From the NCBI GenBank assembly GCA_012976225.1, contig JAAVVG010000021.1:372001-436000 (forward strand): 64,000 nt of DNA, given 5' to 3'. Below the pieces are notes generated by a model. That model saw only the letters and a list, made by a program, of their open reading frames with translations. It searched no databases and was not told where the DNA came from. Source of the DNA: Golubevia sp. BC0850. Its lineage: Eukaryota; Basidiomycota; Exobasidiomycetes; Golubeviales; Golubeviaceae. The stretch's first letter is position 1. Every line of letters starts with the position of its first letter. Positions 34,680-46,068 of the stretch are shown here, piece by piece. Made by a program: the position numbers and the translations under genes.

Positions 34680-36533
34680 TCTCTTTACCCCTTCTAACTC
34701 TTTCTATTGGGAGATAGAGAAAGAGATTGAGGGGTGGAAGATGGGATGTTGCAAAAGAAGGAAGAAGGTGTATATAAGAAGGGGATCCCGTCTCAGCTTC
34801 TCAAGAACCGACCTAAAGCGAGGGTTGCGATTTGATTTTGATGGCAAAAGTGAAAAGAGAAGAAGGAAAAGAGGCAGAAGTGGAAACCCATTATCGGAGT
34901 GGATCCCTTTTATCCACAGGAAGGACAGCAAAGCCAAAAGCCAAGTCGAGGCTTTTGATTTGAGGCGTTTCAAATGGTCTTCAAAATTGGAATCAAAACA
35001 TTATTCGGCTCGTTTGACTGGTACACTTTTCGCCCTCCGATCCATAGACCACGCTTGTTCATCTCATCAAAACGGATAAGCCAATTCATCAAACAAATGC
35101 ATGGAAGAGGGCAGAGAGAGACTCAAAGGGGAGGCGGGGAGGTGGGCGGTCAAGAGGTGAAAGCGAGGTGGGAGCGAGTACCAACAAAGGGGGAAGAACG
35201 TTTGAAACTTACAGGTTTTTTGAAGTGAAAAGCAAACAAGTTCGCCACTCTACCCAAGGAAATACTTTTGTCACGCTCTGACCGACCTTGCGACAATCTT
35301 GTAATCCAAAAAGCGGAAGCGCATCCTGTGCTTGTATCGGACTTGCACTCCGTGGCAGGACGATTCGGGAAGATGGAGGCCAATGGAGGGTTGCAGAAAT
35401 GCTGAGAATCTCCGCGAAGGAGACAAAAAGCAAGGATCAGATGGTCGAGAAGAAGAAAGAATGTAAAACACGCCAATCCACGCAACCAGTGGAAGGAATG
35501 GAGAGATCCTACTAGGGGCGAGGCGGTGAGGGAAAGCAAAACGGAGAAAGCAGAAGAATCAACTTCTTCGAGATCCAGAGAGCTTGATACTCCCACCTTA
35601 GGATTGGAAGTCTCTCGTGTCTTTTTATCTGAAAGGGAGTAAACATGGGGAAGTGAGAGCTTGGTGACAATTGACAAGGGAGGCGAAAAGACGAAGTGGG
35701 TGGCGGGAAAAGAATCACCAATCCTAATCGGGTCTTTCGATCCCACCCTTGATTCGCATGAGCTCTGTTTGACTACTGGAGTCAGTAGAAGGCTAAAGAG
35801 ACGATCGGGAAAGCTGTGGGTTCATGCGTGCTAGAAGATCCAAAGAACATCGTTTCGCAGGATTTGGCTGTTCAGAAAAGCTCAACCGCCCTTTTCAATA
35901 ATTTCGATGGTGTTTATTGGACTGTTTTTAGGAGAGCTAGAAAAGAGGACAGGGGAAATTGGGGGAGACGATCCCTGAGAGTCGATCACACAAAATCGCT
36001 TGCCCGTCGTCGCACGCATCGAATCGAATCGAGCCTCAATCTTATAATCTTAGACTCTTGGACACTCCTATCCATTCAGCGTTCTTGTGGGAGTTTGAGG
36101 TTCTCGGAGCTAAGGGGCTAGGGAACCTAGGAGAGGAAATGACCCAAACCAAGGGTGCGATGAAATCGCAGAGTCAGAGTTGCCTTCCGCCACTATCAGA
36201 ATTCGGAAAAAACATGTAGCTCGGAAATCAAAGTCAGATCTCTCTTAAGAAGAGGGGAAAGGGCTAACGAGACCGAAACACGAGGCTTAGACCTCAGCAG
36301 AGATCAGACAGTGGCAAGGGGTCTTTGCGTCATGAGGTTCAAAAGGGGCAACTCGAAGGTGTGGAAATTTTCAATCTTTATATACTATCTCCTATATCTT
36401 CCAAAAAGAGAAAAGAAAGTTTAGCTCTACGCTTAGAACCTGAATTCCAAAGTGAGTCTTCCACTCGTTTTCGCATCCTCGTCAAAGCTGACAATCCTGT
36501 TCTCCCTCTCCGGTAGACGAATCTGTGCCACCA
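34680..36533. promoter_or_regulatory. long intergenic region, cyclin / 7TM promoters
   Basis: Nearly 1.9 kb between divergent starts. TATATAAG sits at 34771-34778, about 95 bases before the cyclin start though in plus orientation. TTTATATACT sits at 36377-36386, about 150 bases before the seven-helix gene. Open frames on either strand (up to 198 codons at 35150-35746, no ATG) lack domains and overlap; I do not call genes. The length suggests complex regulation of the cyclin. Confidence 0.4.
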
Positions 36534-38561
36534 ATGTCCCTTATCAGGCGCGACCTCTCTCATTTCTTGGGAGTACTAGAGGGTGAAACGAATGGAGAAT
36601 TGAGAGAATACGTCCGAAAGGTCGTCTTTGTTCCACTCCCAGGTTTCGTCTTTCCTCACCTCGTCTTCTTCTCAGGTAAGCTACTGTTCAATCTCTCTGG
36701 AGATCATCTCCTGATTTCCCTTCTCTCCCTCTTCAGTCTTCTCCTTAGGTATATCTGTGGCTGTCCTCGCGGTTCTGATCAGAAAACTGTCACAGCGCAA
36801 CCTTTGGCTCATAAAGTTCGTAAAGACCGATTCAGGTACCCTGGTTGTCACAGCTCCTACGACTTCCTTCGTGGTGTTCGAAGGAGGGTTTGTGGCAGCC
36901 TACTTGATCATGGCCTGGCTCGAATACTTGAGCGGCGACGGTACGGTTTCTCCAAGAAATCTGGGATTTATGCCGTTGATTTTGGGGCTGCCAACTCTCG
37001 GTAAGTCATTCTGAAAGCTTTTGCTGCCTTTTGCTTCTTGGTAAGCTCATCCCTTCTTTTTTTGGTTTGAAGGTGGAGCTTGGACAGCAGTAGGAGGGAT
37101 GCTTTACGCTTGTCCAACTAAATTTGGTCGGAAGTGGTGGATAAGGTCCGCGAAAGCATACAATCTCGTCTTCTTTGGAGTACCAGCTGGTGAGTTACTC
37201 TAGCTGGTACTCTCAACATGATCGTCTAGCGTCAAGAGCTCAAATAGATATGCCTCTGTTCTCCCAGCTGTTCTTGCAGTGACCTTGGCCTTCATCCTTC
37301 TAGAAGGCTTTCAGCTGAGGAAAGGCTTTAAAATGTGGGAAGAATTTGATCGTCAGATGTCACTGCTAGATTCAACTTCCTTGCCGACTTCTGGAACTCG
37401 AGGTTCAGCAGCTCTAGTCTGGCAAACAGTCGGATTGGCTTGTTGGTGGTGGAGCGTTGGATGGATACTTTGGGCTTCCTTCGCCTCAGTCTTTGCTGTG
37501 TTTGTGGCTGTCGTCAGCTTCTTGTGAGTTTTGATAGCCAAGGGGTTAGACTATCTTCTCTTGTTCACTTCGGCTCTTTAACCCCAGTTAAATGACTAGA
37601 AAACTTTCTCTCAAAATCTCTGAACTCTCAGACTTCTGAAAAGCGTCAAACATCACATGCGTTCCGGGAATTCTGTGGATTTTCAGTCGACTCAGCTAGA
37701 AAGCCGCCAAGATCAGGTATCCTTTTTCCCTTCGGTGAAGAAGCCCAAAAATTCTATCAAAACTTCTCTAGAAGACTCCAAGACGAGAAACATAGTGCTT
37801 AGGTGAGCCGAAAACCTCTTGAACTCAATGAGACACACCCTTGACTCACTCCCCTTTTCCCGTGCCTCAGATCTGCGCTTCGTTTGATCCAGGGTCTAGC
37901 TCTACTGATCATTATAGGAACGGCTGCATTCGTTGCCCTTCTAGGTCAGTCATCTTAGATCTATGTTTACGTTCTTCCGATTCTGACTTTGTCCTGCATC
38001 TCTCTGCCTCTTTCTTCAGTCTACCACTCTCTGACCCTTTATAGAGATTTTACCACCAGTCATGCCAAGGGAAGCCACAATATGGGACAACTGATTGTCT
38101 GGTGTGGATGGATACTTGTCATTGTAGGCGGACCAGCATATCTACTGATCGTTAGCTCTGTGCTTGACCCAGGTGAGTCTTCGCTGTCGTTCGCTGATTG
38201 CCACTCTGAAGAATGTTCTTGACTCCCTATCTCTCGCGCCCTTTCAGTCGTCGACGGATGGTCAAGAAACTCTTCTGAAACCAAACTCAAGTCTGTGAAG
38301 AGCAAGACCTCCTTGAACCTCTTCAAGTCTGCTTCTACTGCTTCTAGAGCAGACTTGAAAGCTCAACCCCAAGATCAGGTTTTGATTCTCGAGGAAGTCG
38401 CTGTTGACATCCGTCATCCGGTGCCCGAAATTCTTCAGCCTAGAGAGAGAGCACTTTCTAAAAGTTCCATCCCATCTCTGGATGAGGGCATATCGTGGAG
38501 GGAAGAATTTTGGGAGAGGGTCGAGTCTTTGAATGGATCCAAGGAGGCTAGATCGACCTAG
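36534..38561 (+). CDS. seven-helix membrane protein, unknown family
   Basis: Eight exons (36534-36675, 36737-37000, 37073-37189, 37268-37523, 37632-37802, 37871-37944, 38047-38172, 38248-38561) close to 487 residues. I see seven hydrophobic helices: LGISVAVLAVLI; TSFVVFEGGFVAAYLIMAW; MPLILGLPTLGGAW; VFFGVPAAVLAVTLAFILL; a long Trp-rich one (GLACWWWSVGWILWASF) with VFAVFVAVVSFL; LIQGLALLIIIGTAAFVALL; and LIVWCGWILVIVGGPAYLL. Loop 5-6 is basic and Ser-rich, and the tail is charged (LKSVKSKTSLNLFKSAST...). The layout is receptor-like (short N-terminus, charged loop 3 and tail) but I recognise no family. The next gene downstream is an RTA1-like seven-helix protein, not visibly similar. Confidence 0.75.
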
Positions 38562-39650
38562 TGAACTCTTCTGTACTTTCTCTTCTTCTTGCACTGGCAA
38601 CAGCTGGGGTGATAGATCTTAAGTGGGGACAACGTTTCAGCTTCATCGAGATCTCGTGGGGTCGAATGCCCCTGCGTCTCAGAGCATTTTGAAATCTGGG
38701 GTGACTTCCACCTAGGATTGATTATCGTCCCGGATTGCATATGTTGCATCGGGAGCACCTACACAGAGAGATGAGGCAGTTGGAGTCAAAATGTTGTTCT
38801 GCGCTCTCGCTCTCGCTCTCTCTCTTCCTCATGACTTTCTCTCCTTCGTCAAATCCTTTGAAAGACAAATATCAACGTCTCCTCGTCCTACAGATAAGCC
38901 AAGAATTATTTGTCTCCATGAAAATGAGCGTCAGCAAAAATCAGACTGATGACGAATGCGACTTGTCGAAATGACTGCGTCTTCAGAGGTACAGATGCGT
39001 AGAATTGGCTCTCTCTAATATTTTTAAAGATCTTAGTGATAAAAACGAGGATTTTGCAAGCAGGGTGTGCTCTCCTTGGATCACGTCCAGCCCTGCAAGT
39101 ATCATCAGTCTCCTGAGATCTTTCTTCCGTTGGAAGAGAGAGAGAGAGACCTCACACTCGAAAAAAAAAAGTTTCATAACAAAGATCCCTAGTGAAAATT
39201 TCACTGGTCACCCCCAATTGCACACATACTATCGCCCCACCAGAGATTAGATCGTTTCTTCAAAGCTGTGCTCATTATTTTGCGCAATTAAGAAGAACCT
39301 TTAAATCCGGCTAACCGATAGTTCATCGTTCATAGTTCCTCAAAATAAATCTCGATGGAGATCCAAACGTTGCTTTTGAGCTAAAAGGTGTGGTAGGTGT
39401 GGTCAGCCTTAGAATTTCGACGGAAAGGTTTTTGGACCTATTATAATGAAGAAGGAAGACCACAAAGTCTTCTGATCATCTGATTCGTTTCTTGAAAGCT
39501 AGTATCACGATGGCGCAGAAAAATCAAGTATTCCGATGGCGCAGAAAGTTCAACTCATTAAAGACGGGCCTCCATGATCTCGGGAGAGAGCCTTAAATAG
39601 AGAAGGGGTGAAGGAGACCGTCTCGAATTCCCTCCCCAAATCACATCGCC
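38562..39650. promoter_or_regulatory. intergenic, promoter of RTA1-like gene
   Basis: About 1.1 kb with no supported gene. A TATA-like CCTTAAATAG lies at 39591-39600, 50 bases before the start codon. A 14-base direct repeat lies at 39508-39547. Short open frames on both strands are not coding-like. Confidence 0.45.
39508..39547. repeat. direct repeat upstream of RTA1-like gene
   Basis: CGATGGCGCAGAAA occurs at 39508-39521 and again at 39534-39547, 104-143 bases before the start codon. The spacing and place would suit a pair of regulator sites, but that is a guess. Confidence 0.6.
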
Positions 39651-41154
39651 ATGGTCTTCAAGTCTTCTCAAAGCACGATTCTATTCAGTTTAGTCTCTCT
39701 GATCATTTTAGCAGGAGCTGGACTGGCTGAGAGAGCAGATCTCTCCAATGATGTTGGTGTTGACGTTGATTCTATCTTGTGTGAGTCAGTCGACAGAAAG
39801 GGGAAGCAAAGAGAGAAGGTTGATCTGACAAGCTCCATTAAGCCCCCAAACTTCTTTAGACTACAAGATAGACCTTGCTACTACGGCTGGAATGATCTTT
39901 GGTTTCGCGAACATCGTGCCTATCTTGTTCATCAACGTCTACAGGTGGAAAGATTGGTGGGCTTCACTGCTCCCAATTGCTTCTCTGCGTAAGTGGGCTA
40001 GCAAGCTGGCCTTCGATTTGCAAGTGGACTCACGATCATTCTCCTGCCTTTGCTCTCCAAGTCCTGGCTCTCGCCTTTGCCATTCGTATACCCCTTAAGA
40101 ATGAACCTTCTTCAGTCCTTCTGTTCTGCCTTCAAGACAATCTCTTCACGTTGACTCCAGCGTTGGTCAACATCTTTCTCTATCTGCACTTCGCGAAATT
40201 AGGAAGAGTAATCTCAGAAGATTACCGTCTGGCCGAAAGAAACCAGTCTTTCGCATGGAAATGGTGAGTCTCAAGCAATCTCCACCCTCTTGACATTTCA
40301 TTCATTTCCATCTTTCTTTTATTCCCCAGCTCCCCAGATACTTTGGCCGTTAGTTTAATCATTTCCGACACCGTCTTCTATCTTTCTCAAGCTATCGGAT
40401 CAGCCTTTCAAGTCGAAAGACAAAATTGGTCTCAGAAACTTTGCTTGGGTGGGATTCTTCTCCAAGTGAGGTGATCAGACGTCGCCACTGAGCGCACCCT
40501 CTCAAAATGGCAACAACCACTGATTATCGATTTTTTCACAGCTAATCACTTTCGTTTTCTTCATGGCCATCTGTATCAGAGCTCATCTCATCGTCAAGAA
40601 GCGCCGATCTGAAATGCTAAGCTCGGTACCTCTCGAATCGTTATCTGCCAACAAGTCAGAGTCTATCGGGTATCCACCCATCACCAAGAGTTTCATTACT
40701 TTCTATTGGTCTGGTGCTTGGATGATTGTAAGTGTTCAAGATTTCTCTTCTCATCTCGACATCCTCTTTCGACATCCTCTTTCGACATCCTCTCTCGACA
40801 TCCTCTCTCAACAGTCAACTTCTATGTTTCCTTATCAGGCTCGAAGTCTTATCAGAATCGTATGGATCAGCCAGACTCCACACTGGAGAGGTGGTCTTGC
40901 TAGAAGTGGTTCTTTGGGTCCTATCATTGACATCTTACCAGTGAATCAAGGTGAGCAGATTGAGAACTTCGTTTGGTTTCCTTCTTCTGCTAACGACCTC
41001 GCTTTCTTCCTCAGCCCTCGTCATCTTCATCGTCTGGTGGCCATCTGCACTTTATCCGATCTCAAAGAAATTGTTGGCATCGCAAGTCTGGACTCCTTTC
41101 TTTGATCATGCAAACAAGTCTCTCATCCCCGCTTGCCTTCGTAGAAAGAAGTAA
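39651..41154 (+). CDS. RTA1-like seven-helix membrane protein
   Basis: Fungal RTA1/RSB1-type protein; members confer resistance to lipophilic compounds or affect sphingoid-base export. Seven exons (39651-39780, 39833-39988, 40062-40263, 40330-40465, 40542-40727, 40839-40950, 41015-41154) close to 353 residues. It starts with a cleavable-looking signal (ILFSLVSLIILAGAGLAE), then DYKIDLATTAGMIFGFANIV as helix 1. Family landmarks: FFL-type helix 3 with HFAKLGRVIS, SPDTLAVSLIISDTVFYLSQ, LCLGGILLQLITFVFFMAI, RSLIRIVWISQ and VNQALVIFIVWWPSALYP. The basic C-terminus ends LRRKK. The acceptor after the second intron (CTCCAAG) is adequate. The expected length for the family is 300-360 residues. Confidence 0.88.
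40757..40808. repeat. 13-base tandem repeat in an intron
   Basis: Four near-perfect copies of CGACATCCTCTTT (last two end CTCT) inside intron 5 of the RTA1-like gene. Confidence 0.9.
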
Positions 41155-41269
41155 TCGTCTTTCCTCCTTTTCCATTCCACCAATCTGCGTCTCTCCCCTG
41201 TGAATATTAACCTCTGTAAATGTCGTCTATATATAACATGTGCATTCTGTGTCAGCAACTCTATCTGCT

Positions 41270-41522
41270 TTACTTTGAGAAACCCTCACCCTCATCGTCC
41301 TCTACCCAAATTCTAGCCCTTTCCTCGAAAGCTTCCTTCATCTTGCCAGCCATGATCTCACAAGCATTCCTCGCAACAGCGCCATAGACCGGATTCTAAA
41401 ATGCGCAATTGAGAGAGGATGAAACTTGAGTTTCATTGGAAGTCGAAGGAGAAGGTGCTCTTTGAGAATGGAAAGAAGAGGCTGAGCTTTGAACTTACCT
41501 TCACCCATTCATTCCCCTCCAT
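41270..41522 (-). CDS. 49-residue microprotein
   Basis: Two exons (41522-41499 and 41395-41270) joined in phase: MEGNEWVKNPVYGAVARNA, then CEIMAGKMKEAFEERARIW and an acidic end VEDDEGEGFSK. The composition (amphipathic helix, one Cys) is protein-like, and the splice sites are canonical (GTAAGT, TTTTAG). The frame is open upstream of the ATG for about 35 codons (ELSDQENYVQQFGKGRKG...) back to a possible acceptor near 41617, so the true protein could be longer with an unidentified first exon. I do not recognise a family. It ends only about 115 bases from the RTA1-like stop and lies just after the TFIIA gene on the same strand. Confidence 0.5.
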
Positions 41523-41984
41523 CTTAGATTTGCATCGAGTTGATTTGTCTGACCCCTTTCGTCCTTTCCCGAATTGTTGAACGTAGTTCTCTTGGTCGGA
41601 TAATTCTGTTCGGACTGACTTTATCAAAAAGATTTAGAATTTTGAAAGGGCTAGTAACTGATCGCAAGATCGTTGCCTTTTCTCCAGAGAGAAGTGGAAG
41701 GGACCAACAGAAGAGAGATGGGAAGACCGCTTAAGTGGAATTGTGGAAAGAAAAGACAATGAGAAAGAACAGGAACGGAGTCTGGGGTTGCAAGAGGTTG
41801 ATGAAGTTGGAAACAGAGAACCGAAATGGGATTATTGGGAGAGATCGAGATGGAGCTTGTGGTCTGGAGGTTTTTCTTGAGAGTTGATTTATTGAGTCGA
41901 GAGAAGAGAGAAGGGCTACATATACAGCGGGAACCAGTTGAGAGGAATTTTCTTGCATAGAATACTGAATGAATCTTGGTAAGA

Positions 41985-43374
41985 CTACCATTCGAATTCA
42001 CTGGTATAAGCGAGATAGGTAAATTGAACACGGAAGAGACAGAGGCAGTGTAAGCGAGATGCGAGAGCTTTCATTCGGGATGAATACCAGCAAAGAATCT
42101 GTGCGCATGCTTGTAGAGAGGAACTTCAGGAAGTCTAATATGCTCCTCAGAGCGCCAATACTAACCCATTACATTTTGAGAAGAGATAATCCCTTCCATC
42201 TACTGAAGCGATTCCATCTCTAAGAACACACTTCCATTTGTTCTTAACTCTCTGAACCTGTGAGTTCGAAAGCAAATATGATGTGAGTTTGCATGATGGA
42301 GGTAAGAGGAGAGTCAGATGATTGACAGCTAATAAAAGAAGTATTCCTCACGCACGACCGACTTCTTCGATTCTACTCCTGCCCGAGAGCGAAACTCACC
42401 TTCTCATATAAGCAAAGACCCAAATTCTCGTCATCGAAATCATCAAAATTTCCAGCTTCTTCATCTGAAGGATCATCCAAATCGCTTCCAATCTCATCTG
42501 ACTGAGCAGAGGGTTTTCTCTTTCTACTTTCTCCAGTTCCAGAGCCTTCTGGTTCGTTTCCACTGTTACCATTGGATTGACTATTATTGACATTAAGTTG
42601 AGTTGAAGAAGGATTGATTCCACTATCATTCCTACTTCCATTTTCAGTTGGTTTAGTAAGATTTGCAGGATTAATGAAACCAGATCCAACATCTACTCCC
42701 CCACTTCCACTTCCTTCAGCACTTCCATCTTCAAGTCTAGCTTTCTTATTCCCGTTCCCATGAGCGACTTCACTTGCTTTCAAAGCTTTGGCTTTAGCTT
42801 CTTCAGCAAGTTTATCTGCTGCAGCTTGCTCTTGACGAGCTTTGCGAGCTGCTCTAACTTCTTCAGTTGAAGTTCCTGGAGGAGCTCCTTCGAAGTCTGT
42901 CACTCCTGAAGCTACTGTTTTGGCTTCCCATGACTGAGGGAAGAGGTGAGAAAAGGTCAAAAGAAAGGTTTAGATGAGAAAGGAGGAACAGGCTCAGTAG
43001 AAGTTTGACTCCTTCTGAAGAACAAAATTCCCGCTGACGAGTTCATTCCACAAATTCCAGAGAACGAGCTCCCAGACTTTTGAAGCACTGAGCATTTCTT
43101 TACACCGTTTGACCGGACACCTCAATCCTCACCCTTCTCTCCAAGTCCCAGTCCACTCACTCTCTGCAATTCAACCAGAACTTCATTCTCTATTCCCATA
43201 TCCTCAAAGTCCTGACGTACATTTGCAATGACGTCATCAATGATAGTACGATAAGAAGAGGACTGGAGGATGGAGGAGGAGGAGGAGGATGCAGGAGGAG
43301 GATGAAAGGCTGAGTTGGTGTGGAAAGAGATAGTGGAGAGGAGGGGAGACACTCACAACAGCACGATTACTCAT
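41985..43374 (-). CDS. TOA1: TFIIA large subunit (alpha/beta)
   Basis: General transcription factor that pairs with TOA2 and steadies TBP on the TATA box. Five exons (43374-43357, 43262-43161, 42933-42400, 42257-42166, 42000-41985) close to 253 residues. The N-terminal helical domain reads YRTIIDDVIANVRQDF with NEVLVELQRSWEAK. A long Gly/Asn/Ser spacer follows, then an acidic stretch. The C-terminal barrel is LCLYEKVQRVKNKWKCVL, DGIASVDGRDYLFSK, and finally GEFEW. The last exon is only 16 bases and supplies this EFEW end, and the first coding exon is 18 bases; no single open frame shows the whole protein. Identification is secure. Confidence 0.96.
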
Positions 43375-43743
43375 GGTTCTAAGTGCAAATCAGAAGAGAC
43401 AGAGAAAGGGAACGGAGAGAGCTTCAAAGAAAGACTAGAAAGAGAGAGAGAGAGGAGGTTGGGACAGCACGACCCTTTGAGGAGGTAGGGAGGTGGAACC
43501 GAGTAAGGAGAGATCTCTCTTCTCTTCTTCTCTTGACTCTGCTTGAAAAGGTGAAATCGTATTCCAGGACTTGATTGAGTTCTTTTACGTCTGCTTCTCT
43601 TGAGAAACGACGAAGAGGTTTGCAGTGAAGAAACTTCGCGCCTTTTATAGTCCGCTCTGCTGCAGCAGCTGTGGCTGGACCGCACTTCTTCTAACTTCCT
43701 TCCTCATTGCACCCATCCTATTCAATTAAAACATCAACCCGTC
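43375..43743. promoter_or_regulatory. shared promoter, TFIIA / PWWP
   Basis: Divergent starts 369 bases apart. CCTTTTATAG at 43641-43650 is a TATA-like box about 95 bases before the PWWP start. GA-rich repeats lie nearer TFIIA. Confidence 0.5.
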
Positions 43744-46068
43744 ATGCCAAGCTCAAAGAAGAAAGGCTCTACCTCTACCAAAGGTGATCCAAATGCTACC
43801 TAGTAAGTCAATTCTCCTCAACACTTCTCCTCTTACCTTGCTCTCTTTGTCCTGGACGCGTCGCTATGGTTATAGCTATGCATGCATCGCCCACTCTCAT
43901 TCACTAACTTGTCCTTTCCCTGGTCTATCTCATTCTCTTTCCTCTTCAGTAAACACGGAGAACTAGTCATTGCCGACGTTTCTGGTTATCCAAAGTGGCC
44001 AGGTTGTGTAAGTTGAGGAGGGTCTGTTTCCTCATCTCCCATTCAGCCCACCATCCATTCGCTAACCGATGATCTTTCTCCTTCTCCCTTATCTTCCTTG
44101 TGAATCTAATTACTTTCCGATAGGTCACTGATAAAGAACACGTCCCAGACCATGTTCTCTCACAGCAGCCAAAGGGAAAGCCTTTCATCATCAGATACCT
44201 TCCTGAAGCTGACTAGTAAGTTTCCTCATCTTTTTTTTGTGTTCGATGCTACTTTCTGATCATCTCAAACAACACCACCTTGCCTTTGAAGAGCAGCCAT
44301 CTCTGACTCTCCTCACTGACACTATCTCGCTTCCTTCCTCACCCACTCCAGCTCATTCGCTACTGCTAGAGAAGTCGCGCCCCTATCTCAATCACAAGTC
44401 GATGCTTTCTTAGCTGATCCATCAAAATCAAAGAAGAAGACTGGCAAAAACAATTTATTCCAAGCCTATGAGATGGCAAAGGATCACGAATCTTGGATGG
44501 CGGAGCAAGATCAGATCGTTAAAGATGCAAAGGCCGCTCAAGAAGAAGAAGATCAGTTGGAAGATGAAGAAGACGAAGTTACTGACAAGAGCTCAAAGAA
44601 GAAATCTAGTAAGAAAGACTCTAAGGCCGGGGATGGAAAGAAGAGGAAGAGAGATGATGGAGCTGGTGGTCAAATCAGAGAGAGCGCTGCTAAGAAAGCT
44701 GAGAAGAAGGCTAAGGAAGGTGGTTCGAATGCTAAGGTGAGTGATTCAACAGGATTGAAGGGATTGCATGGAAAGAGAGATTTGAGGGAGGGAGGTTGAG
44801 AGTATGACACGCTTGGGAGCTTCCTCTCGGCTGCTCAAGGTTGGCCAGCTTGGAAACGCGGCTTCTCCCAAATAAAGCTCCACTCGTTCTGAGCGTGGAT
44901 TTGATGACGATTGTCAGATCTGACTAACATCTTCTTCCTTACTCGCTTCTCTCTTCGCCATCTCTCAATCCCTACACCTCTAACTTCTGCTGTCGGTTTG
45001 TTCTCGATTGGTCAAATCTTCCAACGAGCAGAAGCAGAAGACTGACAAAGCTCCAACTAGCTCTAGTAAAGCTGCTGTTGGTGATGATGACGATGATGAA
45101 TGTGAGTTGGTAACGCGATTTTAGAAACAGACGCGGAGCGAGAAGCAACGCGATTCAAGCCAAGCAAGTTGAATGTATGCGTCCAGTCTCAAGCTACTTG
45201 GTCTCCGGAATACTTCTGGGGTCCCTCTTGATCCGTGATCGGAAGGAATTTCTTGAATCGGGGGAATTTGAGTCGCGCTGAACTTCTGAAATCTGACTTT
45301 CGTGTTCTCTCTGCCCCAACCCCTCTTCGCACTTCCCCTTTCGTAGCTCTTGATCCAGAATCCGCCAAGGTCAAAGGCTGGCGTCACAAACTCCAGCGTG
45401 CATTCTTGGGTAAAGAAGGTACTTTGAAAGCTGAAGTAAGTATTCCCTTCACCTTGCTTTTCTATCCTCTCGAGGTCCTCTGAAAGTCTATGCTGTTATT
45501 CCATCGAGATTTAGCATAGGGAGGCTCGAGGATTCGGACTCTGTCGATTACCCAATCGAGAGAGACATCTCTCTTGTCAATGTTCGCCTCTGCTCAAATT
45601 CTGACCTTCCCCGCCTATTCCCTCTCGCCCTCTCCTCTTTAGGACGCTGAAGCCAATGATCAAGTCTTCAAGACAGTCGAAGCTTACACAGAGATGACAG
45701 TCGAACAACTGCGTGCCTCCAAGATCGGAAAAGTCATGAAGAGAATCGTCTCTCTACCAGGAGTCATTCCAAGAGACGACGAATTCAAGTTCAGAGAAAG
45801 AGCCAACGCTCTAGTCAACAAGTGGGCCAACGTTTTGAGCAATGGCGAAGGTGAGAAGGGAGACACTAGTGAAAGCAAACCTTCGAATGGAAATGCTCAA
45901 GAAGAGCCTTCTCAAGACAAGAACGTCCCTTCTCCAAAGGCTGCTACTGAAGCTAGCTCGGATCCTGTCAAGACTGATGCTCCTGCTACCAATGGTGAAT
46001 CTTCAGACCCTGCTCCTGCTGCTTCAACTACAGCTCCAGCTGCTGCTGAACCAAAGCAAGACGAATGA
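43744..46068 (+). CDS. PWWP-domain chromatin protein
   Basis: Seven exons (43744-43802, 43950-44007, 44124-44215, 44352-44736, 45032-45101, 45347-45435, 45643-46068) close to 392 residues. The PWWP domain (about 18-85) reads HGELVIADVSGYPKWPG and later FIIRYLPEADYSFATAREV; such domains bind methylated histone H3 K36 nucleosomes. A Lys/Glu-rich linker with nuclear-import-like KKRKRDD follows. The second folded part (about 222-315: VKGWRHKLQRAFLG, KTVEAYTEMTVEQLRASKIG, FRERANALVNKWANVL) resembles the LEDGF/HRP2 integrase-binding-type or TFIIS-N-like helical bundle that docks elongation factors. The tail is Ala/Ser/Pro-rich. Overall the protein looks like a fungal LEDGF/HDGF-type reader. Confidence 0.88.

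Noticed and set aside
35150-35746. 198-codon minus-strand open frame in the long intergenic region
   Set aside because: It starts at GTG with no ATG nearby, contains no domain-like segment and overlaps other open frames; probably chance.
36534-41154. The two seven-helix genes as a tandem duplication
   Set aside because: No matching motifs: only the second carries RTA1 landmarks, and intron positions differ.
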